Assembly (NCBI GenBank): GCA_000697665.1
Contig: KL197719.1
Span: 939,968-1,003,967, forward strand
DNA from: Jaapia argillacea MUCL 33604
Taxonomy: Eukaryota; Basidiomycota; Agaricomycetes; Jaapiales; Jaapiaceae
Direction of reading: 5' to 3'
Length of the DNA stretch: 64,000 bases
The first letter of the stretch is position 1. Each line of letters begins with the position of its first letter. This document shows positions 1-13,119 of this stretch, piece after piece. The position numbers and the translations under genes are program-made. Below the pieces are notes generated by a model. It saw nothing but the letters and a program-made list of their open reading frames with translations. It ran no database searches and was not told where the DNA came from.

Positions 1-2296
1 CACGAAATCAACCAAAAACTTCACTTGCTCATACGTCTCAACAGCCTTCACACTCCTCCTTCTCCTCACAACAGCAATCACTCTCTCAACCAACTGCATA
101 GTATCTCTCCTCACCTCCACAGAAACTCCTTGACTTTCATGAGGTCTAGGATCAGTCTCAATCCATCCACAAAGCCCAAGTTTCAGGATCCAGCAACAGG
201 CTACCAGGCCTGCTCTCCCTACACCTCCACGGCAGTGTACGAGGATGGGGATGTTGTGGAGTGTGTAGGTTTTGATCAATTCTGAGAGGTATGAGTCGAG
301 GAGGTGGGGCGTCAGAGGTGCCAGGCCTTCTGGCGTGGGTATTCTGGGAGTTTGTGAGGATGAGAGGATCAAGTGATGGGAGTGTAGAACGCACCGAAGG
401 ACGTCAAGTCCAACTTCATGAGCTACGCGAGAATACTCGGACCACGAAGCACCCAAGAACTCGAGCTCTTCGTCATCAAGACAACTATAGATACGGTAAG
501 TCTTAGTCGGTGAAGGAAGGGGATCGAATAAAGCTCACCAAACGATACATCCCACTCCAAGTTCTTTGACCCTTGCGAGGTCTGCTCCGAGGTCGCGACA
601 GACACCACCACGGCCTTTGACAGGACCGCTTAGACGCACTTGGGAATTGATCAGATTGGGGAACGCGATGCTGTAGAACGTACCCACCCTTTTTACCGGG
701 ACATGAAGATAATAATAAGTTACCAAGTTTGAACGCTGGTGGCTCCGGGTATCGTAGAATAGAATGGAGCTGAGATACAGGCGCGGATGGGGAAGCGTCG
801 AGACCAGGAAGACCAGGGGGTGACAAGACAGGTGGGGCAGAAGTACCTCCAGGATCAGAATTTTGGAGTAGGGAAGACTTTTCGGCAGATCCAAACCGTG
901 AATGCCGTTTGATGAGGGCAGGGGATATTTTGGTTGAGAAATTAGCCCTCACGAACGCATCTGGAGAGTTCATAGCGAAGGACTCGGTATGTAATTTTGA
1001 GGGGAATTGGTCATTGGTGATGCCAGGGAAGTTACACTCCATAGCGGCTTGCACAGCTTTGCTTACTGGAGTCTGGTCCCAATACTGAGGTATAGATGAC
1101 TTGGAGAGGGTCGCCAAAGGAAGGGGATCATTATGACTATGGAAGACCGAAGGGGGCGGAGAGGCGGGATAGGTAGGCCACGCGGTTGAGTAAGCGGTGA
1201 GACGGTCAAGAGAATATTGCGGAGGCACGTCGAACATGGTGGGAGATGGTCTTAGAGATGGAACCAGATGACGTGAAAGGACAGGCAGGATATCCAAAGG
1301 AATGATAAAGGAGATACTTGAAGAGTGTGTTTAGACGCAGGGAGAGGACAGGTGCAGATGGCATCTTACTTGATAGGATGTGTCTCCGAGGTTTTAATGG
1401 GGGGGATAGGGGGTGGCATCTCGGTGGGCAGGAGCTGGCGAGCAGGCAAAGAAGCTGAGATGGCGGCCAACAACTCGTCCTGTAAGTTGTTTGCATTGGC
1501 GGGAGCGACAACATTGGGGATAGAAGGGTGTTGACGCGCAATGCACGAAGCCACTTGCTTCACCTGCGGAACGCCAGAAACGGATTGATGGGAATGACTG
1601 CTTGGCCACCAAGCTCTCTCCTGGGCCAGGCGACTTTGACGAGCCTGGAGCTCCTTGACATGGTCCGGCATCTGTATTGACAGAGGAACGTAGGTCATGG
1701 GGGAGCCTATAAGCGAGGTCAGTGGCATCACAACGAAGCGGATGGCAACGCGCCATTGGGGCCAAACTTCATCCGATTGTATTCACTCGCATGGTGTTGG
1801 GAGGCGAGATGAAAAAGCTGGAAATCCACGATATTTGAGTGAGAAACGGGGTCTAGGATTGGAGGGGGCGTACCTGAGTAGCCAGTCTCTCCTCCTCGGA
1901 CAGATGATCATTGTTGTTTGAATGATCGCTGGCCAGGTCTGGGTGAGGCCATGACCCACGTGGAAATCTCCAGTACGGGTGCAGCTGGGTTTCTACGAGG
2001 GTGGAGGACATTAAATAAAACGAGCTGCTCGCTGTCGAGGATGGCGACGAGAGCCTTGTCTTTTTGTTTTGCGGGATGTTGGGGGAGAAGAGGGGTAATG
2101 ATTGCCCAATGAGGCGAATTTCGCGAGAAGTCAGTAAAATTCCAAACTGAGCCCAACAAGGCAACGGGAATTACAAGTCCTTGGCTCCTGCAATAACGTC
2201 CTTCGCCGTGCACGCCATTTCACACAACGTCCGCTCGTTGAACCGACGGCGTAACAACGCAATCCTTTCGACGCCAAGCGCGATCCTGTCTTTCAT
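1..2296 (-). CDS. KAP/CDKN3-like dual-specificity protein phosphatase, C-terminus cut by window edge
   Basis: Model: complement(join(<1..343, 395..484, 539..638, 688..1250, 1370..1671, 1874..2024, 2175..2296)); about 557 residues before the left edge. The C-terminal catalytic part holds the CX5R signature HCRGGVGRAG (Cys near residue 480) and, about 100 residues earlier, a stretch reading SSCPGKK followed by VRLSGPVKGRGGVCRDL, which matches the N-terminal strand of cyclin-dependent-kinase-associated phosphatase (KAP), a phosphatase of the CDK activation loop. All introns keep phase. The first roughly 370 residues are Pro/Ser-rich and resemble nothing I know, so the protein is far longer than animal KAP (about 212 residues). 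The two 5'-most exons are the weakest part: the intron at 1672-1873 is long for this window, and a shorter start at 2011 or 1237 is possible. The motifs are seen; the CDK substrate is inferred from the family. Confidence 0.72.
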
Positions 2297-2322
2297 TTTT
2301 TCCTTCTTTTCGCCCATGCGTA

Positions 2323-5300
2323 ATGGCCACACGCTTTGCACAGTCTGACGTTCCAATTCCTACCACACGGGCACCAACTTCATCAGGGCCATCCATGCGT
2401 CGCGCCAAAACTCTCACTCGTCCAGAACGTAGCGTAGCCCCCCCTCCCCTAATCAATCCCCCCGACTCTCTTTTGCCAGCACCGTCAGGCCCCGCATCAC
2501 ATCCCAAGTCCGCTTCTGACATCCTCGACACATGGCGGATATTTTCCTTCATTGTCACCTGGTGGGCCCCCGGGTTCATTCTCTCATCGCTGGGTGGAAT
2601 GAAGGACAAGAACGTGCAGCAGGCATGGAGAGAGAAGGTCTCGCTGTGCTTCATCATTTCCATCCTCTGTGGCTTGGTCGGCTTTGCCACAGTCGGATTC
2701 TCAAGGGTGATGTGTCCAAGTACTGCCCTCACCACATCGCAGTTCGTGCGGAAGGGTACTGTACTGGGTACACTGGGTATCCAGGGACACATGTTCAACG
2801 CAACCCGTGCCCAGGGTGTCAACGGGACCGACTTCAATGCGCTCTTGCAGGACCCAGGCCAGGACATCACTGTCCTCTTCCAGCGCACCGCTGCAGAATT
2901 CCCCGCATGCCGCGGCGTATCTTATCGTGCTGCCGTCGATGATCCTTGTTCCACCGTCCCTGGCGACACTCGCACCTGTTCATTAGGTCCTATGACCACC
3001 GCCACCTTCAACTCCCTCGGGCTCCAGAACACCAGCTTTATCGTTGGTTACGACTGGGATCAGGTCGCCTCGCTCGCCAACTACTTGGTCATTGACGGAG
3101 CCGTCCTAAATATGAATCCATACATGACCCTCCACCCTCGTGCCATCCCTGGTGATGACGTCGACACTGCCATTCGCACGATGTTGACACAATTGGGAAC
3201 CAGTGGTAGGGATGCTACACGCATTTTCTACAACCGAAACGACCTTCAGCAAGCCGTGCCATGCTTGGTACAGCGATATTATGCCGGAAATATCGACAAG
3301 GTCACTCCTGGGTGTTTCGTATCCCAACTCCTCCTCTATGCCGGTCTTATCGTCATTCTTGGCCTCGTATTCGTTCGATTCGCGATGGCCTGCTTCTTCA
3401 ATTGGTTTTTGTCAGAACGACTTATTGGAGCCGTGGACACATCGTCATTAAATCGTTCCGCCATCAGTCCTGCCGTAATGCCCGAGGGAGCGAATGTATC
3501 CATCGACAACAAAATGGGTACGGCTCCCTGGGCTGGTGGAGCGAAGAAGTTGAACAAACCAGCCAACAAGTCTAACCGATCCTTCGCATCGAATTCGAGC
3601 ACGACGCTCATCAACCCCGAGTCAGCTCCAGTGATGAGTCTTGCCCAAATCGGCGCAGAACTCTTTGCTGTGTGCTTGATTACATGTTATTCGGAGGGCG
3701 AGGAGTCGATGCGAACCACACTCGACTCTATCTCGACCACAACTTATTCAGATTCTCGGAAGTTGATGTTCATCGTTGCGGATGGAATGATCACCGGTGC
3801 TGGAGAGAAGAAGAGCACACCGGACATCTGTGTCTCGATGTTGGAAGCTGATCCACGTTTCGGTAATCCTCAACCGATGAGCTATTTCGCAGTTGGTACT
3901 GGGGCGAAGCAGGAGAACAGAGCGATGGTTTATGCTGGGCATTATAGTGAGTATCTTATCGTTTCTATAACACGACACCGTCTCAACGAGTTTATCAGCC
4001 GTCGCTGGTCGTCGCACACCAACTGTCATTATCGTCAAATGCGGTACCGAACAGGAGGCGGCTTCGGATAAGAAGCCAGGAAATCGAGGGAAACGAGACA
4101 GTCAACTGATTCTCATGAACTTCTTCTCTCGAGTGACGTATAATGACCGGATGACACCTCTGGATTATGACCTGTTCCGCAAAATCCATGTGTTGATGGG
4201 TGTTACGCCTGACTTTTTTGAAGTTGTTCTCATGGTGAGTAATCGTTCTTTCCTTGAGATTATGTCTGACTTGGCATTTATAGGTTGACGCCGACACCAA
4301 AGTCTTTCCCGACTCCCTGAAGTACTTGGTCAATGGTATGCATCACGATCAACTCATCATGGGATGCTGTGGAGAGACGCGTATAGCAAACAAACGACAA
4401 TCATGGGTGACCGCAATTCAGGTCTTTGAATACTTCATTTCCCATCATCTAGCGAAGGCTTTCGAGGCAGTCTTTGGTGGTGTTACTTGCCTTCCCGGCT
4501 GTTTCTCCATGTTCAGGTTAAAGGTCCGCAAGTCCACGGGAGATGATTGGATTCCCCTCATCACCAAACCGGAGATTATCAGGGAGTATAGCCAAAGCGA
4601 GGTTACGACACTTCACGAGAAAAATCTACTGCTATTGGGCGAGGATCGATTCTTGACGACAATTCTTCTACGAACGTTCCCCAACAGGAAGATGATGTTC
4701 TTACCGCAGGCGCGTTGTAGAACCATCGTACCCGATACCTTCGCTATCCTGCTGTCTCAACGACGTCGGTGGATCAACTCTACCATTCACAATCTCATGG
4801 AGTTGGTCCTGGTACGGAACCTCTGCGGAACGTTTTGCTTCAGCATGCAGTTTGTCGTTTTCATGGATCTCCTCGGCACGGTCGTTTTACCCATCGCTAT
4901 CGCCCTCACCTACACCCTCATCGCCGGCATGATCATATCTCCGCCGAAGACGTTCAACGAGGCCATCCCTCTAGCCCTTCTCGTTGCTGTCCTCGGTCTT
5001 CCAGCTGTCCTGATTCTCATCACAACGCGGAAGGTGGTATACGTGTTTTGGATGTTCGTTTATCTATTTGCGCTCCCGGTGTGGAATTTCATCCTTCCTG
5101 TTTATGCTTTTTGGCATTTTGATGATTTCTCGTGGGGTGAGACGAGGTGAGCGGCTTCGTTCTCGCCGGTCATTGCTTAGATATCTGACTTGCTTGATAT
5201 TACAGAAAAGTTGAAGGTGAAGGAAAGGATAAGGGACACGGCGATGGACATGGTGCATTCGATGGATCGTCGGTGCCCTTACGGAGATGGGAAGACTGGG

Positions 5301-5926
5301 AGCGTTCACGCCTTCGGAAATTAAAGCGGGAGGAACGAAGGCGGAGAGAATTTGAGCGGAATCATCCGTCAGGATTCACTACCGGTGATGGGGACTTGCT
5401 GACGGCTCGGTACGAAGTCCGCAGTCAATACGAGGGTTCGGACAGCGCTTCGATAGCCTCGTCGGACGACGATCATTGGGGGACACAGATAGGAGGTTAC
5501 AACGAGAACCACGCGCAGTACCCGCCACCACCTGTCGGCCTCTTCGTCCCCGAGCAAGCCTCGCGGAGTACGAGCAGTCTTGTGGATGGTGCAGAACTAG
5601 AGGCCATGCTGGATCAAGGTTTCCAGGAACGACCATCACAAGACTCTCGTTATGGATCAGCATCAAGAGCACCTACAGATACACCTCGATTCCATTTAAC
5701 GGAAGCGCAGCCTCAGCGGGGCGGATATACACCGTTGTCACGGTCAGGAGCTCCTGGTGTCACTAGTCCCACGTACGAGCACTCACCCGTTTCCCCCGTC
5801 AGGCCCACAAACGGTGCCAGTTCGGGAGTAGGTGGTGACTGGCAAACCCATGTCAAGAAGCGGAGTGGTGGAAGACCAGCAGACTACGGACCTTTAGGAC
5901 CCCTTGATCCTGGGACACGGTTGTGA
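2323..5926 (+). CDS. Class IV chitin synthase (yeast Chs3 type)
   Basis: CDS join(2323..3946, 3999..4234, 4284..5146, 5206..5926), 1147 residues. It is a plasma-membrane enzyme that polymerises UDP-N-acetylglucosamine into chitin. Two N-terminal membrane segments (about residues 73-92 and 108-127) flank a cytosolic stretch; a cytochrome-b5-like region and a third segment (about 331-358) precede the GT2 domain. Catalytic motifs are intact: VDADT near 621, GEDR near 740 and QRRRW near 779, the last being diagnostic of processive chitin synthases. A cluster of hydrophobic segments follows (about 815-920). There is no myosin motor, which excludes classes V and VII. The 240-residue tail is basic near [12 protein letters not shown] and otherwise disordered. 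The residue before MHHD in the VDADT region is Gly where I expect Cys, apparently a plain substitution. Start chosen at the first ATG of the frame; a second Met lies at residue 25. Confidence 0.95.
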
Positions 5927-6357
5927 CGATGCTCTAACGAATGGACTATTGTTTGATTTTCGACGTGTCTGCTATACCCTACATTGGTCCTCTCGGTACT
6001 TGGTTGGATCCCCTTATTCTAATACCCGGACCCCACAGTGTCTGTTCACGCCGCGCTCCTCTGCACCTCTCTCTGCATCCACACACTCACTCACTCCGTC
6101 TTCGCATCTGTTAGCACATTGTCGGCGTGTTTTCTGCATTGTTGATTAGTCTCATAACATACAAATTAGAAGCCCTGGGGTAGAATATGGGGGTTGTTGT
6201 TGAAATATGCTCCCTTTCAAAACAGCTTTCAGAAGTCAAACGTCGTCCATATACTTACACAACATTGATCGCCTGTGTATCGGACGCCAGAACGATATTC
6301 TCGTCGGATCTAAGTTCAGATTGCGCCTGATCTGAGCTCTATCTTCCTCTCCCCTCC
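5927..6357. other. Intergenic: chitin synthase 3' end and SKI3 promoter
   Basis: No gene is visible in these 431 bases. They should hold the chitin synthase 3' untranslated region and the upstream region of the TPR gene; a pyrimidine-rich run (ttcctctcccctcc) lies directly before the SKI3 start codon, as is common for fungal transcription start regions. Confidence 0.5.
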
Positions 6358-9300
6358 ATGTCCGCGTTTGCAAAGGGCAAACTCAAGGCAGCACGAGATG
6401 CCTTGGGTAAGAAAAACTACCAACTTGCTCGGGAATCAGCCTCCCAGGTTCTGGACTACGAACCTGAGAACTATAACGCGTTGGTACCAGCGCTTGTGGA
6501 TGAAGTCTCCCTGCTAATTCGCTCTCTCTGTGAAGACACGTCTTCCTGGCTCTTGCTCTCTTTGAACTCGGTGACTTGGACGAAAGCGAGCAAGTGAATG
6601 GCTTCTGCTCCAGTGATTGATCCCAACTCTGATTGGGATATCGGAAGGTGTATCTCAAAGCTACGACGATTAATGCCGACCAGATCCTTGCGTGGCAAGT
6701 GAGCCTCCCTCTCTTTCCTATCTCGACCGGAAACATAATATGCAACCTAGGGGCTATCAAAGTATTACGAAAGGACCAAGAAATGGGATCGGTATGGAGA
6801 AGTTCTTGACCAAATGATGAGAATATTTGTTACCAGGTGAGTATGTATTATCCAACATGTGAGGCCAACAATTCACCAAGCATGGACAGTAATGATTGTG
6901 TGAAATGTGCAGAAACGGTACAAAAGATTGTAGAACTGAAACGAGAGAATGCTTCTCGTACTCAGGTCAGTCTTGGACGTGACAGATACCGGCTCCCTCT
7001 AATGTTTTCTTGGTGTAGATCGCGGATGCTTTGTCGCTTTATCTTCCAGGATCCAAAGTCTACGATGTCCTGTCGGCCCTCCCGGCCCCCGACCCCACGA
7101 ATCCTACGGCTACTACCACTTTCGCTGCCCAAGTGGCCTTGCATAATACCTTGTCCATTCTTGAAGAAATCGTGACCTTGCACGAGAAAGAGGAAGAAGA
7201 AACGATTAACCGAGAGGTTGACAAACGCAGAATGCGCCTGGGCGCTGCTGGTCCCGAACAAATTAGAGCAGAAGTGGCAAGAGAGGTCCTTGCGGTGTCT
7301 CGTGTATGTTCCTCAAACCCTTCATTTCGCTGAATTACAATAATGTCTACATCAGCTACCACATCTTTACAATGAAGTCTTGAACCATCCCGATACATCT
7401 GACTCATTGCGCCGCGAAACGGAGTCAAAGCTCCTTCGCCACAAGCAACGCTACCTGCATGCACTTCCGGCGTCACAAGAATTTGCGGTGCAGAAGGCAA
7501 AAATTGCATCAGAGATTGATGAACTAGTCGACGGCGCCGTACTTTTGGGTCTTCCAGACGAACTCGCATGGTCAATATTTATTGAGGGTAAAGACACAGA
7601 TAGTATCGGTATGTTCATGTTGATTCTACTCCTAGTGACTCCAACTCAACGATTAACAGATGGCTATGATATTTCTACATTGCGACGATTTATGGAAATA
7701 TTCCCATCGGCTCCCTTGACAAAGTTACTTCGGGGATACTTCAGTTACATGCGCATCACGATTTTCAGTGAGGATGAAGAAAGTGATGACGATATTCCCC
7801 ATGAACCGGAACAGTCTCAGGAGGATGCTTTGGACAGCATAATTGTGAGCAGCGTCATTTTGCGCTCGTTCCATGCTTATCACACAACCTAGGACGCGTT
7901 CCCCGCATTAGAAAGCTCGATCCTTGCTTATCAAGTAGTCGGCACCGTGTATATCCGTGAATGCGACTATCCAAGTGCCATAAGAGTCGCTGAGAGCGGA
8001 AAAGAAGTATTGCAGCGTGCTGAAGCGGCGACTGGAAGGAACCAGCCCCTGTAAGCTCGTACCTCTTCGATAGGACACCCAAGCTAACATGATCGATGAT
8101 AGAAAACGAAAGGCCTTTGATGTCATCTTGGCCACCGCTCTAGTTCATCTCTTTCCCCCAAAACATCATACTCGAGCGCTTGGTATCATCGATGGGGTTC
8201 TCAACGGAGATCCTACCGACACTCAATGTCTGATGGGCCGTGGATATATTCTTGAGTATTCAAGAAAGTGGCCCGAGGCGGAAGCGTGTTTCGCAAAGGT
8301 TGCCAACTTACTTCCGAATGACCTCACCGATGGGTTACGCGCAAGAGAAGAATGCGCCTGGTGCAAGATTCATGCAGGAGATTACGAGAGCGGAGCTGTA
8401 GATATGCAAGCAGTGCTGAATGATTATGAACAATTACACGACAGAGATCAGGACAAGGCGCGGTGTTGGTGGCGACTTGGGAAATGTTTCTGGGACATTG
8501 GTGGTGAGCAACCTACCAAACGTGTGTCAATTCAACGCTGAAGTTCTTTGTAGGGGAGAGACGCGAGGAAGCATATCGTCACTTCATCACATCTCTCAAG
8601 CGGTCATCCTCATTTGCACCTGCCTTCACCTCTCTGGGAATCTATTATACGGAAGCTGCATCACCACCTGACCCAACCAGAGCATCCAAATGTTTTCAGA
8701 AGGCGTTCGAGCTTGACGCACGTGAAGCAGACGCCGCTAGGAAGCTCGCGGAAGGCTTTGCAGATGAGAGGGAATGGGATTTAGTTGAAGTGGTTGCGAA
8801 GCGCACGATTGAAGGTGAAGGTGGGCTCGACGCTGGAATTAGCCAGGCTGAAAAGGTTGCCGCGGGTAGATATCAACCCACCAACGCATGGGCTTGGAAA
8901 GCCGTTGGCGTTGTAGAACTTGTAGGTTGCTCTTTCTCACTAAGCTCTCGAACGCTTACTAAAATATTCGTCAGAATCGACGGCAATACTCCGCAGCCAT
9001 TCAAGCGTTCCAAATAGCTCTCAGGGCAGAGCCCGACGATCAGCTCTCATGGCTCCGGCTTGGTGAAGCCTACAGCAGGGCAGGTCGACATGCTGCAGCT
9101 ATCAAGGCCCTGGCTCGTGCTCGGGAGTTGAATCCTGGAGATTGGATGTGTGCATATCTTACTGCAGAGGTGCATCGTCAGATGGGTCAATATGAAGAGG
9201 CGATCTCGGCGTTTCGTACAATCCTTGAGGATCGGCCCCGCGAGCTAGGGGTGCTCATGTCTCTTTCGCACACCCATCTCGAACAAGGGTTGGATGAACT

Positions 9301-11445
9301 CAGCCTCGGCTTTACAGCCAGAGCTGAATCGTCATTCATATCTTGCATCGACACTTCTTTGCAAGTTATTGATTCAAGCCCGGGATTTCGTGGCATTGCG
9401 TGGAAGTCTATCGCAGACGCCACTTTCCATCTCTCAGCTCAAGCATCGTTCTTCGATCGGGATCAAATCCAAGCGATCCTCCAAAATGTTGCTGGACTTA
9501 TCACCAGCGACAATGCCGAGAGGCTTTCTGGCATCATCTCCTTGCCTGTAGAAATTACGTTTTCTGCTATGAGCCGTCAAAAGGTGCTGGAGTTAGCTAT
9601 CGCGGCTTACAATTATCGCATATCTATGAGCTCGAATGAGACTACCGATAGCGGCAGCTCTTGGTTCGATCTCGGTGCTGCCCTCCATTATCTTGCGACA
9701 ATAAATCCTGCCAGCGCAAATTCGGACCGACATGCCAAAGCCACCCAGCAAGCAATCGTGTGCATCAAGCAGGCCTTGCGAAACGAAGTGGACAATGACG
9801 CCTACTGGAATGCTCTTGGCAATATCAACTTTACTGATCACCCAAAGACTGCGCAGCACGCATACATCAAGGCGTTGGATATCAACTCGAAGGTTGTCTG
9901 CTTTCCGCTAAGGCGCGTTTTTTTTATATTGATTTTATTTGTTCAGGATGTCACCACCTGGACCAACCTTGGCCTTCTATACCTCTATCATGAAGATTTC
10001 GCACTTGCAAACGAGGCCTTCTACAAAGCTCAGACCTTAGATCCTGACTACACCGTCGCTTGGATCGGTCAAGGTCTGGTTGCAACTGCGAACGGTCACG
10101 CAGCTGAGGCAAAGGCTCTGTTTGAGCATGCCGTGGGGCTATCTGCGGATGTGGTTCGTCCTGTGACTCTGATGGATGAAATTCGTCTGATGAGTTTTGC
10201 AGCCAGAGGGAGACTTGGAATTTGCCACTCGAACCTTCTCTAAACTTGCGCATGCAACATCGAGAAGTGGTCGCCAGACGTCGCCGCCATTCGAAACCCT
10301 GCTTCCAGTGTTCTTTGTCCTTGGTCGTTATTGCAAAGGACGCCCTGAAGACGTGACTGCATTACACCTTCAAAGTCTTGTTTGCGAACATATTGGTCAC
10401 ATTGACTTGGGCATACAGCTCATCTCGAAAGCCCTCTCCATTCTGGAGGATGCGTACGAGGAGTCCGAGGATCCGATTATCGAGAGACAATTCGTCATCG
10501 CCAATTGTACTGGGGGTCGCCTACGGCTGACATCTGGAGACTACCGGGGAGCAATCGACGCGTTCGACACTGCGAAGAGTTTATTGACAGACGAGCAAAC
10601 GGGGGTGGAAAACCAAGTCTTGAGAGCCCAATGCCTCCTGGGAGGCGGACTGGCAAACTTCAAGCTGGGTAATTTCGAAGATGCCCTGATTCTGCTCGAA
10701 GAAGCTGTGGAGATATCTGTCGACGATCTATCGGTTCGAGGCCACGCAACTGTATATCTTGCCCAGGTTCTATGGTCGATCGGTACTGACGACGCTCGGG
10801 AGGACGCAAAGACACGACTGTTACAGTGGTTCGTCCACATGCTGTTAGCCATGCGTTGATGCTGATGGATCTATAGCATCGAAGAGGATCCCGACAACAT
10901 TACGGCAATCAACGTCCTGGCCGGCATGGGAATTTTGACCGAAGACGATGGCTTGGTGGAAGCTGCTCTGTCAGAGATACTTTCCCTACACTATGATAAA
11001 CGTTTCGTATCGGATCCAGACCGAGCGGTGACTCATCTCTTAATACAACACCAGCTTGGAGAGGTGTGTGGAACAATTTTGCTTAAGTGTTATGAAACCT
11101 AAGGAGGGAATATCGTAGGGGGCATTCGACAAGGCGATTTCCATTGCACAAAGCGCGGTTTTCGCTGAACCGTCAAGACCCGAGGCGAGGAGAGAAGCTT
11201 CAACCCTAGCGCTGCAACATGGCCTGCCAGATGCTGCGCTTGCTGTGCTCGTTGGTGCGGCCGCGGAAGACGACCAGGAACATCTTCGTGGATCCTTGAG
11301 CGTTCAAGCCATCGCCAACGCACTTAATCCAAATGGCGACTTCGACACTGTAAGGAGCCTGGCACAGAAGGCCGTAATGTTAAGCCCCTGGGATGAGCAG
11401 AATTGGCAAGCACTAGGATATGCACGTGCCAGATTCGAGGGATGA
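6358..11445 (+). CDS. SKI3: Superkiller protein 3 (Ski3), TPR subunit of the Ski complex
   Basis: CDS of 16 exons: 6358..6479, 6536..6593, 6648..6698, 6751..6836, 6890..6965, 7019..7303, 7356..7608, 7660..7844, 7893..8050, 8103..8503, 8554..8921, 8975..9892, 9947..10153, 10203..10828, 10877..11063, 11119..11445; 1435 residues and every junction keeps phase. Ski3 is the TPR scaffold that, with the helicase Ski2 and Ski8, feeds mRNA to the cytoplasmic exosome for 3'-5' decay. The N-terminus (KGKLKAARDALGKKNY) and the repeated TPR pattern (for example YNAYETH is absent here, but units such as AWKAVGVVEL and WTNLGLLYLYHEDFALANEA recur) match Ski3, as does the conserved C-terminal stretch LAGMGILTEDDGLVEAALSE. 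Length is that of fungal Ski3. Introns 9893-9946 (54 bases, in frame, no stop) could be retained and add 18 residues. Other large TPR proteins are the only alternative. Confidence 0.92.
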
Positions 11446-11585
11446 AGGTGGGAGTCGAAGACAGGGTGCATGTGTGAAGGTATGAGTCGAGATATAGATT
11501 AAATTGAACCATCCTACTTAGTAGTCTATCCTGCATGCTGTACCTCTGCACATACGCTTGCCATCCTATTCAGCGTCGAGTCCTG

Positions 11586-13119
11586 TTACCATCTCCAAGC
11601 ACCAGCCTTACCGAGAACTGCGATCCGCCTGCTGATGTCATCCCCCTGGTCACTTTTGCTCACGTTGTTAAGCCACCACCGCAACCGTGTCAACAAGTCC
11701 TTTTCACGGATGCCTGCGGTCACACTGCAAATGAAGTGCTGTGAGTGACAGGTAAACTGGGAAGGGGAGCGAAGCAAGGACGTACACGCCACGTTCATGC
11801 AACGCTTCAATGATCTCGTGCGTAGATAACCGTTCGCCCATTCCTTCCTTCGTGAGCAATTCGTCATCTTTCGCGATGTACTCTAAGCGTTTCTTGATTC
11901 GTTTTGCAGTCATGGAAGGGACACCACGGGAAGACAAATCCAGAAGCCTATTCACAGTGATCGCATCAGTGCTGAAAATGGATCATAGTACTTTGGTACT
12001 TCTCACATGCAGATCGCACGCAGCTGAGTCTGGGTCAATTCCGCCAACGGGACAGAGCCGTTTGCTTCCCCCTTGGTACGGATTTGCTCGAAGAACCCCC
12101 TGAGCTTATCAGCTGCTACCTGTTGACGCTCGTGTCGTTTCTGTTCAATGCGTTCCCGTTGAGATGGGAGGACGCAAGTAGAAGGTAGCATTCCAGGTAC
12201 GTAGAGGACGATTAGAGGTATGATCTCCTCGATGATCACGACGATCATGATGAACGGGACGATCCTACGAGGACGAACTCAACGACACGATCTTGTGAAA
12301 GCGGATGGTTTAACGCACTTGATCATGTCACTCTGGTGTGTTTTCAAGAACCTCGTCTCCCATCTCGTCAGGGGATGTCCTCCACTAGCCACCCGCTGGT
12401 TCATGGCCCGTGCGCGCTCCCAATGGGTATAAACCATTTTGATACCTCTCACATAGAATTTCTAGAGTCTTAGTTAACCTAGTAAACTTAGTGGGGGAAA
12501 ACATGGGACACACGAAATATTGTTTCAAATTGTGCCACATTTGACCAACTCGACCGGCATCGGGAGGAGGGGGTGCGAGGATCCCATGTTTCTGGGCATC
12601 TTCCATATCCTTCTTGTTGGCTTCCCGTAGCCTATCGCCCAAGGTCTTGATCTCGTCATCTTGTGTTGACACAGTGGTACCTGGGGAGGGCTGCTCTTTG
12701 GAGAGTACAGTGGGAGGAGAGGCTTTGGCACCTTGGTCGGCGGGTTTTACAGATAAGGACGCCTTCGATGGCTTGATTGGAGCGGGTCGAAGTTCGACTT
12801 TCGGTTTATGTGCGGGAGGCTGTGGGGGTGGGAGGGTGGTTTCTGATGGTTTAGAAGTGGATGGTGTCTTCCTGGAGGACGAGGAGGCGGCACGAGACAC
12901 AAGACGAAAGGAGATGTTGTCCCTCGGAGAGAGGTGTCGGTCAAGGATTGCAGTGGACTTGTATCTCCATCTCCCTTGTATAACAGGCGTACGGTGGGTG
13001 GTTGCTACCGACCTAGCAAAACCACAAGAAAAAACGGTGATAAGTGGTTGGTGGAACGCAGAGAAAAAATAGAACCAGAACCTTTCGACCAGCCCATTCC
13101 TTGCCAATGACCGGATCAT
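11586..13119 (-). CDS. LETM1-domain mitochondrial inner membrane protein
   Basis: CDS complement(join(11586..11724, 11786..11947, 12007..12264, 12319..12461, 12514..13012, 13082..13119)), 412 residues. LETM1/Mdm38-family proteins act in the inner mitochondrial membrane in K+/H+ homeostasis and ribosome association. The start MIRSLARNGLVERS is arginine-rich without acidic run, like a mitochondrial targeting sequence. A Pro/Ser/Lys-rich linker follows, then a conserved block HPLTRWETRFLKTHQSD, one hydrophobic segment (about residues 240-265) and the family hallmark LPSTCVLPSQ directly after it. The C-terminal part (LRAICMLLDLSSRG, then a charged helix) is the LETM1 ribosome-binding-like region, ending in a short basic tail. 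No EF hand is seen. It is shorter than yeast Mdm38 or human LETM1, closer to compact LETMD-type members. It converges on SKI3 with 140 bases between stops and diverges from the next gene. Confidence 0.88.

Noticed and set aside
2220-2888. 222-codon minus-strand frame opposite the chitin synthase start
   Set aside because: It lies antisense to a clear chitin synthase exon, has no recognisable domain and its codon pattern follows from the plus-strand gene; only its far 3' part coincides with the phosphatase exon proposed at 2175-2296.
12614-13072. 152-codon plus-strand frame across the LETM1 gene
   Set aside because: Antisense shadow of the Pro/Ser/Lys-rich linker exon of the LETM1-domain gene.
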